Notes under the pieces: generated by a model
What the model was told of the DNA's origin: nothing
Database searches by the model: none
The model's input: only the letters and a program-made list of their open reading frames with translations
Shown here: piece after piece, positions 7,616-15,962 of the stretch
Layout: each line of letters begins with the position of its first letter
Position numbering within the stretch: the stretch's first letter is position 1
NCBI RefSeq assembly: GCF_007115105.1
Contig: NZ_SULJ01000007.1
Location: 1-64,000 of the forward strand
DNA from: Clostridium sp. HBUAS56010
GTDB lineage: Bacteria; Bacillota; Clostridia; Lachnospirales; Lachnospiraceae
Reading direction: 5' to 3'
Length of the DNA stretch: 64,000 bases
Position numbers and translations under genes: made by a program

Positions 7616-8623
7616 ATGCAAAAAAGCAGATATTCATGTGCAGGTCATAAGAATAAACGAATAAAAAAAGCCAAAAACAGATTGGTTTTGGTAAGAGACA
7701 GCTTAAGAGATTTGTGTGTAACCTGTTTTAATCCGATGTTCCGGTTTGACCAATTTGAAGGTTGGTTTTATAAACATGAAAATCACAATACAGTTCTTGC
7801 ACTCATTGCGGGAGCAAGCATTGATAAAGACGGGACAAAGCATCCATTTCTTCAAATAATCTGGAATGAGAATTCTTATTGTCTGGATTTTCCGGAAGAA
7901 GAGTATGTGGTAGACAAAAGGCAGAAGAGAATCATTCTTGGAAGTAATATTTTTTCTCTGAGGGGAGTGCGTTTGAATATAAAGATTGAGGATTTTTCCC
8001 TACAGGGAGTTATTCGTTACAGGCAATTACAACCCATCCGGTATTCAATTATGGGACCCTTGGAACTGGTTCCATTTATGGAGTGCAAACATGAAATAAT
8101 CAGTATGAATCATGAGCTAAAAGGAACCGTAAGAATCAATGGAGCCATGTTTGATTTTACCGATGGGAAGGGGTATATGGAAGGAGACCGGGGCAGGTCA
8201 TTTCCAAAAGACTATGTATGGGTCCACTGTAACCATTTCTCAGAACCAGCTTCTATTATGGCGGCTGTTGCCCATATTCCATTTATGGGCTGCTCCTTTC
8301 AAGGCTGTATTTGTGTTATATGGTATAAGAATAGAGAATATCGGTTTGCTACCTATTTAGGAGCACGTGTTGCTTGTCTGCGCAAAACCTGCATTATTTT
8401 AAAACAAGGACAATATAGTCTGAAACTATTTTTGACAAACAAAAACAGCCATGGAAGTGGAACGTTTTCTTATAAGCTGGCTGCGCCCAGGAAAGGAAAA
8501 ATGACTCGTTTGATAAAAGAAGGGCATATGTATTCTGGAAGATTTTTGCTGTATCAAGGCAATGAAATAATATTTGATTTGTACAGTAACTGGATTAGCT
8601 ATGAATATGAAATTCCGTTTTAA
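7616..8623 (+). CDS. Tocopherol cyclase-like domain protein
   Basis: 335 residues from the ATG at 7616 (GGGGAG six bases upstream); a start 17 codons earlier lacks a site. The family signature is clear: FEGWFYKHEN near the N-terminus (plant and cyanobacterial cyclases have a GWYFK-type motif) and GYMEGDRGRSFPKDYVW with the following N-H-F, matching the conserved 'GYxExDWGxSFPxxWxWxQxNxF' of the tocopherol cyclase-like family, with Arg in place of Trp. The fold is a beta barrel with lipid or isoprenoid ligands in plants. Clostridia do not make tocopherol, so the role here is unknown. It is a single gene between two chemoreceptors, with no signal peptide. Confidence 0.8.
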   Translation: MQKSRYSCAGHKNKRIKKAKNRLVLVRDSLRDLCVTCFNPMFRFDQFEGWFYKHENHNTVLALIAGASIDKDGTKHPFLQIIWNENSYCLDFPEEEYVVDKRQKRIILGSNIFSLRGVRLNIKIEDFSLQGVIRYRQLQPIRYSIMGPLELVPFMECKHEIISMNHELKGTVRINGAMFDFTDGKGYMEGDRGRSFPKDYVWVHCNHFSEPASIMAAVAHIPFMGCSFQGCICVIWYKNREYRFATYLGARVACLRKTCIILKQGQYSLKLFLTNKNSHGSGTFSYKLAAPRKGKMTRLIKEGHMYSGRFLLYQGNEIIFDLYSNWISYEYEIPF

Positions 8624-8718
8624 ATCTTAATGAATATTAAGGTAAAAGGGAAAATTAACAGCATAGTCGGTGATAAAAATTGCATATTCTTAATAAAATG
8701 TAATGTTGTTAGAAAATA

Positions 8719-8746
8719 TTGCCAAATAATAGAAAATTGATATAAT
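8719..8746 (+). promoter_or_regulatory. SigA-type promoter of the chemoreceptor gene
   Basis: TTGCCA (8719-8724), 16 bp, TATAAT (8741-8746), 50 bp upstream of the start. No SigD-type flagellar promoter was seen. A small hairpin CGCTTT/AAAGCG follows at 8759-8774. Confidence 0.7.
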
Positions 8747-8796
8747 ATAATCATACACGCTTTCAAAAAAGCGAGAGATAAAAGGGGGAGATACCT

Positions 8797-10473
8797 ATGA
8801 GAAAAAGCAGCAGATTTCGTATAGCTCAGCGTTTAAGTTTTGTGTTTGCAGTATTGGTTATCATAATTTTTCTTTCATCCGTTTTTTCTTTTATTAGTTT
8901 CCGGATTATTGGCAATAATTTCACTACATTTTACCAGGTACAATATGAGACAACCAGGAATCAGATGGAGATTCGCAAGGATGTACAGACAATTAATAAG
9001 CGGATTTTGTGGGCAATGATCAACAATGATTCGGCAATAACAGAAGAGCAGAAAAAAGATTTTAATGAACGTTTTGCAAAGATTCAGGAATATTTAGATG
9101 TTATTCATAAGAATTTGAAGAACGGTTCAGATGGAAATTCATTAACCGATGATTTGAAATTATTCCAGGAAGATACTTATCATCTTATGGAATTAATAGA
9201 AGCTGGAAATGGTAACGAAGCACTCCGCTATTATAATTCCAGCTTTACTCAGTCTTCTGAGGCACTTGCAGATGCACTTGATGATACGGGGAGCAGGTCT
9301 GACAAAGCGGCACAGTCAAAATATGAGACAAGTAAACTTGTTGAGAATGTTGCGTCTGTTGTGTTGATTATACTCTCAGCAGTTTCCCTTGCAATTGCAT
9401 TTATTATGGCAAAACGGATAACAGCAGCAATTGTAGTTCCATTAAGGGAGCTGGAGTCCGCTTCCCGTGATATTGCAGAAGGGAACTTACATACAGTCAT
9501 TACCTATGAGTCCTCAGATGAAATTGGTCAGGTTGCAGGCAGTCTCAGAACCTCCATTCAGAAAATTGCTTCCTATATTGAGGAAATTGATGCTGCCATG
9601 GAACGAATGTCTGAGGGAAATTTTAATATATCTTTTAAACAAGAGTTTGTGGGAGATTTTAAAAATATTGAACACTCATGGAAGGTATTTACCCATAAAA
9701 TATCTCAAAGTCTTGGAGATATCAGCAGGGTATCAGACCAGGTATCCGGTGGATCTGTGCAAATATCGGAATCTGCACAGACATTGGCAGAAGGTGCGGT
9801 TAATCAGGCAGGAATTGTAAAAGACCTTTCCGACACCATTGCAGAAATGACGGCACAAATTTCTGAAAATGCCAGAAGTGCAATGGAAATGAAGGAAGAA
9901 GTAAGTCACGTTACAAAAGATCTGATTCTTGGAAATAAAAATATGCAGGACATGGTTTCTGCCATGGAAAACATTAAAAATACTTCTCAGCAGATCAGTA
10001 AGATGATTGGCACCATCCATGATATTGCCACCCAGACAAACCTTCTGGCATTGAATGCTTCCATTGAAGCAGCCAGAGCAGGGGAAGCGGGAAAAGGATT
10101 TGCAGTGGTTGCCAGTCAGGTAAGTCTTTTGGCAAGCCAGAGTACAGAGGCGGCGCAAAATTCAACCAGATTAATTGAAGATTCTCTCCAGGCAGTTGAA
10201 AAGGGGGTTATTATTGCGGATGCAGCAGCGTCAGATTTAAATGGGATTGTTGACAGAACAGAAAATGTTTTACAAAAGGTAGAAAATATTGCATCGGCCT
10301 CCAAGAGTCAGGCTTCTTCTACCATAGAGATTGACCATGGAATCAACCAGATTTCCCAGGTTGTTGAGATTAATGCGGCTACTGCCGAAGAGAATTCAGC
10401 GTCCAGCGAAGAACTTGCCGGTCAGGCGGAGACTTTAAGAAATCTGCTTTATCAGTTTCAGCTAAAACAGTAG
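8797..10473 (+). CDS. Methyl-accepting chemotaxis protein (4HB-HAMP-MA)
   Basis: 558 residues with the classic receptor layout: membrane helix at about 12-32, an extracellular four-helix-bundle sensor of about 150 residues (METRKDVQT-like start at [17 protein letters not shown]), a second membrane helix at about 184-206, then HAMP ([17 protein letters not shown] and a second [12 protein letters not shown] module), then the signalling domain with the tip [20 protein letters not shown]. The C-terminus is not a CheR-binding pentapeptide. GGGGGAG precedes the ATG. A palindromic terminator or operator follows. Confidence 0.95.
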   Translation: MRKSSRFRIAQRLSFVFAVLVIIIFLSSVFSFISFRIIGNNFTTFYQVQYETTRNQMEIRKDVQTINKRILWAMINNDSAITEEQKKDFNERFAKIQEYLDVIHKNLKNGSDGNSLTDDLKLFQEDTYHLMELIEAGNGNEALRYYNSSFTQSSEALADALDDTGSRSDKAAQSKYETSKLVENVASVVLIILSAVSLAIAFIMAKRITAAIVVPLRELESASRDIAEGNLHTVITYESSDEIGQVAGSLRTSIQKIASYIEEIDAAMERMSEGNFNISFKQEFVGDFKNIEHSWKVFTHKISQSLGDISRVSDQVSGGSVQISESAQTLAEGAVNQAGIVKDLSDTIAEMTAQISENARSAMEMKEEVSHVTKDLILGNKNMQDMVSAMENIKNTSQQISKMIGTIHDIATQTNLLALNASIEAARAGEAGKGFAVVASQVSLLASQSTEAAQNSTRLIEDSLQAVEKGVIIADAAASDLNGIVDRTENVLQKVENIASASKSQASSTIEIDHGINQISQVVEINAATAEENSASSEELAGQAETLRNLLYQFQLKQ

Positions 10474-10502
10474 ATTTTTAATAAAATTGAATAATTAACA
10501 AT

Positions 10503-10556
10503 AAACAGCATATAACAGTTGACATTTTACCTAAACTGTTATATGCTGTTTTTGAA
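10503..10556 (+). terminator. 18-bp perfect inverted repeat: terminator and probable GntR operator
   Basis: AAACAGCATATAACAGTT (10503-10520) is exactly repeated in reverse at 10534-10551 around a 13-base loop and is followed by T's, so it can end the chemoreceptor transcript. The same DNA holds the promoter of the next operon: TTGACA (10519-10524), 17 bp, TATGCT (10542-10547). A regulator bound to this palindrome would cover that promoter. Confidence 0.8.
10519..10547 (+). promoter_or_regulatory. Promoter of the gntR-ABC operon inside the palindrome
   Basis: TTGACA at 10519-10524 and TATGCT at 10542-10547 with 17-bp spacing, 23 bp before the GTG start of the GntR gene. The -35 begins at the end of the left arm and the -10 lies in the right arm of the inverted repeat. 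Confidence 0.75.
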
Positions 10557-10569
10557 AAGGAGGGGTCAA

Positions 10570-10941
10570 GTGAAGCTAATTATAAATAATTCATCCATGC
10601 AGCCCATCTATGAGCAGATTGTGCAACAGATGAAGGAGCTGATTATGACCGGGCAGTTAAAAGAAAGTGCCATGCTCCCTTCTGTCCGCTCTTTGGCAAA
10701 GGAGCTGAGGGTCAGCGCATTAACAGTAAAGAAATCTTACGATGCACTGGAACAGGAAGGTTTTGTAGTTACGGTACATGGCAAAGGCAGTTTCGTAACC
10801 AATACCAATCAGAATCTTATCTTGGAGGAAAAGAAAAAAGAAATAGAAAGAGAATTTGAGGCAGCAATACGCAAGGCTCATAGCTGCGGTATGACAAGAG
10901 AAGAAATAATGGAGATGTTTCATATTATTTTGGAGGATTAA
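10570..10941 (+). CDS. GntR-family regulator, YtrA subfamily
   Basis: 123 residues from the GTG at 10570, chosen because AAGGAGGGG lies just upstream; the longer frame would start inside the terminator. The N-terminal winged helix is typical (PIYEQIVQQMKELIMTGQL, LPSVRSLAKELRVSALTVKK, GFVVTVHGKGSFV), followed by a short helical tail of about 45 residues, the size that defines the YtrA group. Such proteins repress ABC transporter operons that begin with their own gene. That is the context here, with the ABC ATPase starting 2 bp after the stop. Confidence 0.93.
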   Translation: MKLIINNSSMQPIYEQIVQQMKELIMTGQLKESAMLPSVRSLAKELRVSALTVKKSYDALEQEGFVVTVHGKGSFVTNTNQNLILEEKKKEIEREFEAAIRKAHSCGMTREEIMEMFHIILED

Positions 10942-10943
10942 TT

Positions 10944-11795
10944 ATGGTATTAAAATTGGAAACAATAAAAAAACAATATGATGGATTTACATTGGACTGC
11001 TCCATGGAATTACGTCCAGGTTATATCACTGGTCTGATCGGACCAAACGGTGCAGGAAAAACAACTATATTTAAATCAATTTTAGGTTTGACTTCCATTG
11101 ATGAAGGCAGAATCGAGATTCTTGGAAAGAATCATCAGGAATTAACTGAAAAAGACAAAGAATTAATTGGAGTGTCTTTGGCGGAATCAGGTTTCAGCGG
11201 ATACCTGACCATTATGGATCTGGTTACGATTATGAAAAACATGTATACAACTTTTGATAAAAAGGAGTTTATAGAACGATGCAGACAGGGAGGACTTCCA
11301 CTGCACAAAAAAATAAGGGATTTTTCTGCAGGAATGAAAGCAAGGTTAAAAGTTCTTGCAGCGTTGTCGCATCAGGCGAGTTTGCTGATCCTTGATGAGC
11401 CCACCGCTGGGCTTGATGTGATTGCAAGAGAGGAACTTCTGGATTATATAAGAAGTTATATGCAGGAAGAAGAACGGTCAGTGCTGATTAGTTCCCACAT
11501 ATCCGGGGATCTGGAGCGGCTTTGTGATGATATTTATCTCATCGACAGAGGACATATTGTACTTCATGAAGAAACTGATATTTTGCTGGATCAGTATGGA
11601 TTATTAAAAATTTCTGGTGAGCAGTACGAAGAGGTGGATAAAACCCATATTATAAAACGAATCAAGGAAGACTATGGTTTTCGCTGCCTGACCGATTGCA
11701 AAGCATTTTATACGGAGAAATATCCGGAGATAGTAATTGAAAAAGGCAATATTGATGAATTGATCACATTAATGATTCGGGGAGGGAGCATATGA
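10944..11795 (+). CDS. ABC transporter ATP-binding protein
   Basis: 283 residues. Walker A GPNGAGKTTIF (about 33-43), Q-loop region, signature FSAGMKARLKVL (about 130, a degenerate LSGGQ), Walker B LLILDEPTAGLD and the switch His in SSHISGDLERL. The last 70 residues form the C-terminal extension common in YtrB/BcrA-type exporters. It overlaps the permease gene by 4 bp. Genes regulated by YtrA-type repressors usually respond to cell-wall-active compounds (family knowledge); the substrate here is unknown. Confidence 0.93.
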   Translation: MVLKLETIKKQYDGFTLDCSMELRPGYITGLIGPNGAGKTTIFKSILGLTSIDEGRIEILGKNHQELTEKDKELIGVSLAESGFSGYLTIMDLVTIMKNMYTTFDKKEFIERCRQGGLPLHKKIRDFSAGMKARLKVLAALSHQASLLILDEPTAGLDVIAREELLDYIRSYMQEEERSVLISSHISGDLERLCDDIYLIDRGHIVLHEETDILLDQYGLLKISGEQYEEVDKTHIIKRIKEDYGFRCLTDCKAFYTEKYPEIVIEKGNIDELITLMIRGGSI

Positions 11796-12445
11796 AAGGA
11801 TTGCTGATCAAAGATTTTCTTTTATTGAGAAGACAGATTCGTTTTTTTGGTTTTTTTACCGTGTTTTGTATATTTTTATTACATTTTCATTTTAATCCTG
11901 CATTTATCATTGGATATCTGACCTTGGTGTTTTCTATGTTTACGTTTAGTACGATTACCTATGATGAATTTGACAACGGTTACCCATTCTTATTTACATT
12001 GCCAATCAGCCGAAGGGGATATGTAAAGGAAAAATATTTATTTGGACTGATCCTGAGTATGGTCATCTGGCTTTTTGCATTTCTTGCAGCAATAGTTCTG
12101 TCAATTAAAGGCAGTGGTTGGAGTTTTCATGAAGTGCTGGTTTCTTCTCTCACATATTTTACCATGATACAATTGTTTTTTTCGCTGAACATGCCCTTTC
12201 AGCTAAAATATGGAGGCGAAAAAGGAAGGATTGTTCTGATGGGAGTGGTGCTCGCTGTATTTGCAGCCGTATTTCTTTTTTCCAAGATAGAAACTTTTCT
12301 TAATTTGGATCTTATAGATTCCATCCGTTATATGAAATTTGCAGGAAACTGGTACTATTTTGCAGCTCTTATAATTTTATGGGCAGTTGCTCTTACCATA
12401 TCCTATACCGTTTCAGCCAGAATCATGGAAAAAAAGGAGTTCTGA
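11792..12445 (+). CDS. ABC-2 type transporter permease
   Basis: 217 residues, six predicted membrane helices. The motif YDEFDNGYPFLFTLPISRRG, between helices 2 and 3, is characteristic of the ABC-2 permease family 2 (PhnE-like bacterial exporters such as YtrC/D relatives). The ATGA overlap with the ATPase gene shows coupled translation. It forms the membrane part of the exporter, probably as a dimer. Confidence 0.88.
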   Translation: MKGLLIKDFLLLRRQIRFFGFFTVFCIFLLHFHFNPAFIIGYLTLVFSMFTFSTITYDEFDNGYPFLFTLPISRRGYVKEKYLFGLILSMVIWLFAFLAAIVLSIKGSGWSFHEVLVSSLTYFTMIQLFFSLNMPFQLKYGGEKGRIVLMGVVLAVFAAVFLFSKIETFLNLDLIDSIRYMKFAGNWYYFAALIILWAVALTISYTVSARIMEKKEF

Positions 12446-12513
12446 CCAGGCTTTGCTTATAAGTGCCGGAAAAAGGGAGAAGATAGAAAGAGGACGGTTT
12501 AGGGAGTACTGTG

Positions 12514-12720
12514 ATGAATCTTATCTTTCTGTTAATGGCGTGGATGCCAATTGTGGTTGGAACTTTTGGAATCATTTTGATTTCTTATTATTTTTATAAA
12601 TGGAGCAGGGGGATTTCTGTCATGAAGTTCCGTCTGGCAGGAGAAATCTGTTTTTTTCTGGTGCTTTTATATTTTCTGCTGTTTTTCCTCTTTTGCCTGT
12701 TGACGGGAATTGTGTGGTAA
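12514..12720 (+). CDS. Small membrane protein, third gene of the ABC operon
   Basis: 68 residues from the ATG at 12514 (AGGGAG seven bases upstream; the GTG directly before it is too close). Two hydrophobic stretches, about residues 2-24 and 42-66, are separated by the basic loop KWSRGISVMKFRLAGE. It follows the permease by 68 bp and ends just before the operon terminator. No family was recognised; it could be an accessory subunit. Confidence 0.6.
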   Translation: MNLIFLLMAWMPIVVGTFGIILISYYFYKWSRGISVMKFRLAGEICFFLVLLYFLLFFLFCLLTGIVW

Positions 12721-12752
12721 ATAATGTTTAGAAGAAAGAATTTTATAACACA

Positions 12753-12784
12753 AAAAAGGAATTCCCAGAGGAGTTCCTTTTTTG
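12753..12784. terminator. Bidirectional terminator
   Basis: AAAAAAGGAA and TTCCTTTTTT bracket a 12-base centre between two convergent genes, giving a T run on both strands. Confidence 0.75.
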
Positions 12785-12786
12785 TA

Positions 12787-13797
12787 TTAATAAACAACAA
12801 CTTCATATCCTTCGCTGGAGGGAAAATCAATCCGCACGTTTTCGCCGGGATTGTGGTAGACGAGATGAATATTCATGGATAAAGTTACAGTATCCTCATC
12901 TTCTTCTGAAATTAAATCAATCGTAATGTCTTCACTGGAAAAATAACCTTCTGGAGTTAGAACTGCTTTTCCCTGAATGGACTGGATTCTTAAATCAGCG
13001 TCATTAAGAACTGGCCAAATCTGATTATTTATGTTCTCCAGATAAGGTTCTAATCCTTCGGACTGATTGGTATACACAATTATTTTGCTTCCATCTTCTT
13101 TTTCTGAAATCTGGACATGGTCAAGAAATCTGTAGAATTGTCCGGTTAGATGACCTAAAGCCAGATTTTGTATCATATCCTGATGTCCGATTTTCATCTT
13201 ATACCGGTTACCAGGACCCTGATCGGTGTAGTAAGTACCGTCAGTATAGAAAGCGGTACGGGAATTTTTAAGCCCCATCATGGAACGGTTTGCCTGTAAT
13301 AGAAACTCCATATCAGGTGTGTTGATATTGTGGTATTTCTGATTCAGTTTTATGAAAGCGGGGATTTCAAATTCCGGATAGAAGAACATCATTTGTATAT
13401 CTCCGCTGACATCCAGATCCGCCAGGTCAGAACTTTTCTTTATGGCATTCAGATAAAGCTCTTTGCCTTGCTGCTTTGCCTGGGAAGCGGCAGAGGGATT
13501 CATTGCTTTTTGCTGTATTGTGTCATTAGATATCCAGGCACCGTTTTCGTTAACCTGGTAACCGTCCGGGGTTATGGTATCGGTCAGAACATGTCCTGTT
13601 TCATCAAAGTAATAGCACTCTGCCATTCCATCCAGATTCGAATCAATCCATTTCCATACAGACACCAAAGAAGGCTGTCCTTTGTCCAGCCAGCGCCAGC
13701 CATCAGAATCCTGTTCCCATGTTCCGCCAAAAGCGGTTAAAGCCACGGACAGAGACAGAAAAATGGTTATGACAGATAGTTTTATGGAATTTTTCAT
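12787..13797 (-). CDS. Secreted protein with cell-wall-binding-type repeat
   Basis: 336 residues. A signal peptide covers about residues 1-23 (hydrophobic core VITIFLSLSVALTAFGG). Residues about 25-100 carry W/Y/G repeats (WEQDSDGWRWLDKG, VWKWIDSNLDGMAECYYFDE, TGHVLTD) like choline- or glucan-binding repeats that attach proteins to the surface. The remainder is a beta-rich domain of about 220 residues (ISEKEDGSKIIVYTN, TLSMNIHLVYHNPG) that resembles the lipoprotein-like DUF6612/LolA-type folds seen in clostridia; this last call is weak. The ATG has GGGAGGTAA upstream. It stands alone. Confidence 0.75.
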   Translation of the reverse strand: MKNSIKLSVITIFLSLSVALTAFGGTWEQDSDGWRWLDKGQPSLVSVWKWIDSNLDGMAECYYFDETGHVLTDTITPDGYQVNENGAWISNDTIQQKAMNPSAASQAKQQGKELYLNAIKKSSDLADLDVSGDIQMMFFYPEFEIPAFIKLNQKYHNINTPDMEFLLQANRSMMGLKNSRTAFYTDGTYYTDQGPGNRYKMKIGHQDMIQNLALGHLTGQFYRFLDHVQISEKEDGSKIIVYTNQSEGLEPYLENINNQIWPVLNDADLRIQSIQGKAVLTPEGYFSSEDITIDLISEEDEDTVTLSMNIHLVYHNPGENVRIDFPSSEGYEVVVY

Positions 13798-13997
13798 GCT
13801 GCATTACCTCCCGTTGCAATTGTCAGGAACTGTTTCAGAACCTGATAAGAAAATCTGCAATTTTGATTGATTCATTGTACCATATTATGGAAAATACAAC
13901 AATGCTTTTTCCGTGGCATTTCCTATTCAGATGATAGATTTTTCCTGTCATATAACGTTCCGATAACCAGTCAGGGCTTTTCTGTAAAAGATACCTG

Positions 13998-14006
13998 TGC
14001 TATAAT
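13998..14006 (+). promoter_or_regulatory. Extended -10 promoter of yjdF
   Basis: TGCTATAAT at 13998-14006 is an extended -10 box; no good -35 is visible. The predicted transcript starts near 14013 and leaves a leader of about 140 nt before the yjdF start. Confidence 0.6.
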
Positions 14007-14012
14007 AAAAAT

Positions 14013-14154
14013 GCAAAGATGAAAACACACATGTGGAATATTCCATAAGATCCGGTTGGTAGTCCGGGCGGAAATGGCAGTGTATGGCTATTTCTAAGTA
14101 ACCCTCCTCCTTGGTTGTCCGTTCTTTGTTTATGTAAATAAAGGAGGAATTATA
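14013..14154 (+). ncRNA. Structured leader of yjdF, candidate yjdF (azaaromatic) riboswitch
   Basis: The roughly 140-nt leader holds a GAAATGGC...GCTATTTC stem (about 14079-14102, one G-U pair) and flanking G-rich and C-rich blocks (CCGGTTGGTAGTCCGGG at about 14052-14068; AACCCTCCTCC and GGTTGTCCG further on) that can pair around it. Genes of this family in Firmicutes are often preceded by the yjdF RNA motif, which binds azaaromatic compounds. Location and structure fit, but I did not match the published consensus base by base. Confidence 0.5.
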
Positions 14155-14571
14155 ATGGACAAAACTGCAGTGAGATTCTTCGTGTTTTTCGAGGACCCAT
14201 TCTGGGTCGGAGTATTGGAACGGGTATCCAATGGAATGCTTTCTGTATCCAAAGTAACATTTGGTCCGGAGCCAAAGGACTATGAGGTGCAGGAGTATCT
14301 TCTGAAAAATTACGGAAGGCTGCGTCTTAGCCCTGCTGTGGATGCTGTTGTAAAAAAAGAGGTGAAGAACCCCAAACGTCTGCAAAGAGAGATACACCGT
14401 CAGATATCCGGTTCGGGGATTGGCACCAGATCCCAGCAGGCGTTGAAATTACAGCAGGAAGAGGGAAAACAGGAACGGAAAGTATTTGCCAGAGAAGCAA
14501 AAGAGGCTAAGAAACAGTTTCAGTTTGAACAGAAGCAGCAAAAAAAGAAGGAGAAACACAGGGGCAGATAA
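14155..14571 (+). CDS. yjdF: YjdF family protein (DUF2992)
   Basis: 138 residues. The globular N-terminal half is typical of the family (RFFVFFEDPFWVGVLER, VSKVTFGPEPKDYEVQEYL), and the C-terminal third is a highly charged Lys/Gln/Glu helix (residues about 95-138, KQFQFEQKQQKKKEKHRGR), which suggests nucleic-acid contact. The biochemical function is unknown; in Bacillus its expression is tied to an RNA sensor for azaaromatics. AAAGGAGGAATTATA precedes the ATG. The stop codon lies inside its terminator. Confidence 0.88.
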   Translation: MDKTAVRFFVFFEDPFWVGVLERVSNGMLSVSKVTFGPEPKDYEVQEYLLKNYGRLRLSPAVDAVVKKEVKNPKRLQREIHRQISGSGIGTRSQQALKLQQEEGKQERKVFAREAKEAKKQFQFEQKQQKKKEKHRGR

Positions 14572-14590
14572 TGCCCCTGTTCTCCTTTTC
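14551..14590 (+). terminator. Terminator overlapping the yjdF stop codon
   Basis: CAGGGGCA (14559-14566) and TGCCCCTG (14572-14579) pair over a GATAA loop that carries the TAA stop; GAGAA/TTCTC extends the stem and TTCTCCTTTT follows. Confidence 0.75.
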
Positions 14591-14680
14591 TGCAAAACAG
14601 GAAAAAATTCACTCATTCAAACAGCATTATTGAGGTGTAGAATATCATTACAGTTAATAGAAAGAATAACAGGTGATATC

Positions 14681-15925
14681 ATGTATATAGCAGATTTACA
14701 TATTCATTCCCATTACTCAAGAGCCACCAGTAAGGATTGTACTCCCGAATATCTGGACTTTTGGGCAAGAAGAAAGGGAATTCAACTTTTGGGAACCGGA
14801 GATTTTACCCATCCGGTATGGCGGGAGGAATTAAGGCAGAAGCTGACTCCGGCAGAAGAAGGGTTTTATGTGTTAAAAAAAGAGTATTGTATGAAACAGG
14901 GGATACTATCTGGTGCAGAATCTCCCAGATTTGTGGTATCCGGTGAAATCAGTACCATATATAAGAAAAATGGGAGAGTAAGGAAGATTCACAGCGTAAT
15001 CTTACTTCCTGGAATAGAAGAGGCACAACTGGTATCAGAGAAATTAGAAGCCATTGGCAATCTTCATTCCGACGGGCGGCCCATTCTTGGTCTGGATTGC
15101 CGGAATCTCCTGGAAATTGTTTTAGAAACATGTCCCAGAGCTATTTTTATTCCAGCCCATATCTGGACTCCTCATTTTTCCCTATTTGGAGTTTTTTCCG
15201 GATTCGATTCCATTGAAGAATGTTTTGAGGATCTGACTCCCCACATCCATGCTCTGGAAACAGGGCTTTCTTCTGATCCGCCTATGATCCGCAGACTTTC
15301 TGCCCTGGACCGCTTTCAGCTTTTGTCCAATTCCGATGCTCATTCTCCATCGAAACTGGGGCGGGAAGCAAATCTTTTTAATACCGATTTTTCTTATCAG
15401 GGGCTTTCTGATGCGATCAGGACAGGTGAGGGATTAAAGGGAACCATAGAATTTTTCCCGGAAGAGGGAAAATACCACTATGATGGACATCGAAAATGCA
15501 ATCTGTGTTTATCACCTTCCCAGGCACTCCAGTATAAGGGGAAATGTCCGGTCTGCGGAGGAAAACTGACCACAGGAGTATCACACCGGATTGAACAGCT
15601 TGCAGACAGAAAGGAAGGATATAGGCAATTGAAAGAGGAATTCTTTGAAAGCATGGTACCTTTACTGGAAGTAATTGCCGCTTCCATGGGCTATACCACA
15701 GCAAGCAAGAAGGTTCAGACTCAATATGAAACCATGGTTCAAACTCTGGGAACGGAATTTGATATTTTACGAAATCTTCCGATTGAAGACATTCGTAAGG
15801 TTTCGGGAGAATGGATTGCGGAAGGAATTACAAGACTGCGAAGTAAAAAAGTAACATGCAGCCCCGGATATGACGGGGAGTATGGAGTGATACAGTTATT
15901 TGAGCCGGGGGAGATCAAACGGTAA
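14681..15925 (+). CDS. Endonuclease Q family DNA-repair nuclease (PHP domain)
   Basis: 414 residues from the ATG at 14681 (AGGTGAT upstream); the longer frame starts inside yjdF. It is a PHP metallophosphoesterase-fold protein: HIHSHYSRA at residues 7-15, GDFTHP (Asp41), Glu89, HIW (His160), and SNSDAHS (219-221) give the metal ligands. A zinc-finger-like CxxC...CxxC lies at 273-292 (CNLC, CPVC), and a helical C-terminus follows. EndoQ cleaves 5' of deaminated bases (hypoxanthine, uracil) and abasic sites in DNA; it is common in archaea and scattered in bacteria. The nth gene starts 37 bp downstream, which supports a base-repair role. Confidence 0.88.
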   Translation: MYIADLHIHSHYSRATSKDCTPEYLDFWARRKGIQLLGTGDFTHPVWREELRQKLTPAEEGFYVLKKEYCMKQGILSGAESPRFVVSGEISTIYKKNGRVRKIHSVILLPGIEEAQLVSEKLEAIGNLHSDGRPILGLDCRNLLEIVLETCPRAIFIPAHIWTPHFSLFGVFSGFDSIEECFEDLTPHIHALETGLSSDPPMIRRLSALDRFQLLSNSDAHSPSKLGREANLFNTDFSYQGLSDAIRTGEGLKGTIEFFPEEGKYHYDGHRKCNLCLSPSQALQYKGKCPVCGGKLTTGVSHRIEQLADRKEGYRQLKEEFFESMVPLLEVIAASMGYTTASKKVQTQYETMVQTLGTEFDILRNLPIEDIRKVSGEWIAEGITRLRSKKVTCSPGYDGEYGVIQLFEPGEIKR

Positions 15926-15962
15926 CCCTTTGAATGAATGGTTTTATAAGGAGTTTCTACGA

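Larger units (their letters stand above)
13798..14154. other. Intergenic region with divergent promoters and yjdF leader
   Basis: 357 bp between divergent genes. The left part has an extended -10-like TGGTACAAT on the minus strand (about 13876-13884) for the secreted protein; the right part holds the yjdF promoter and leader annotated separately. Confidence 0.6.

Noticed and set aside
8641-8680. SigD flagellar promoter before the chemoreceptor
   Set aside because: TAAA and a CGGTGATAA-like box are present, but the second box does not match GCCGATAA and a good SigA promoter lies closer to the gene.
13948-14397. A 149-codon minus-strand frame over the yjdF leader and gene
   Set aside because: It is antisense to a well-supported gene and its leader, has no ribosome binding site and resembles no protein family.
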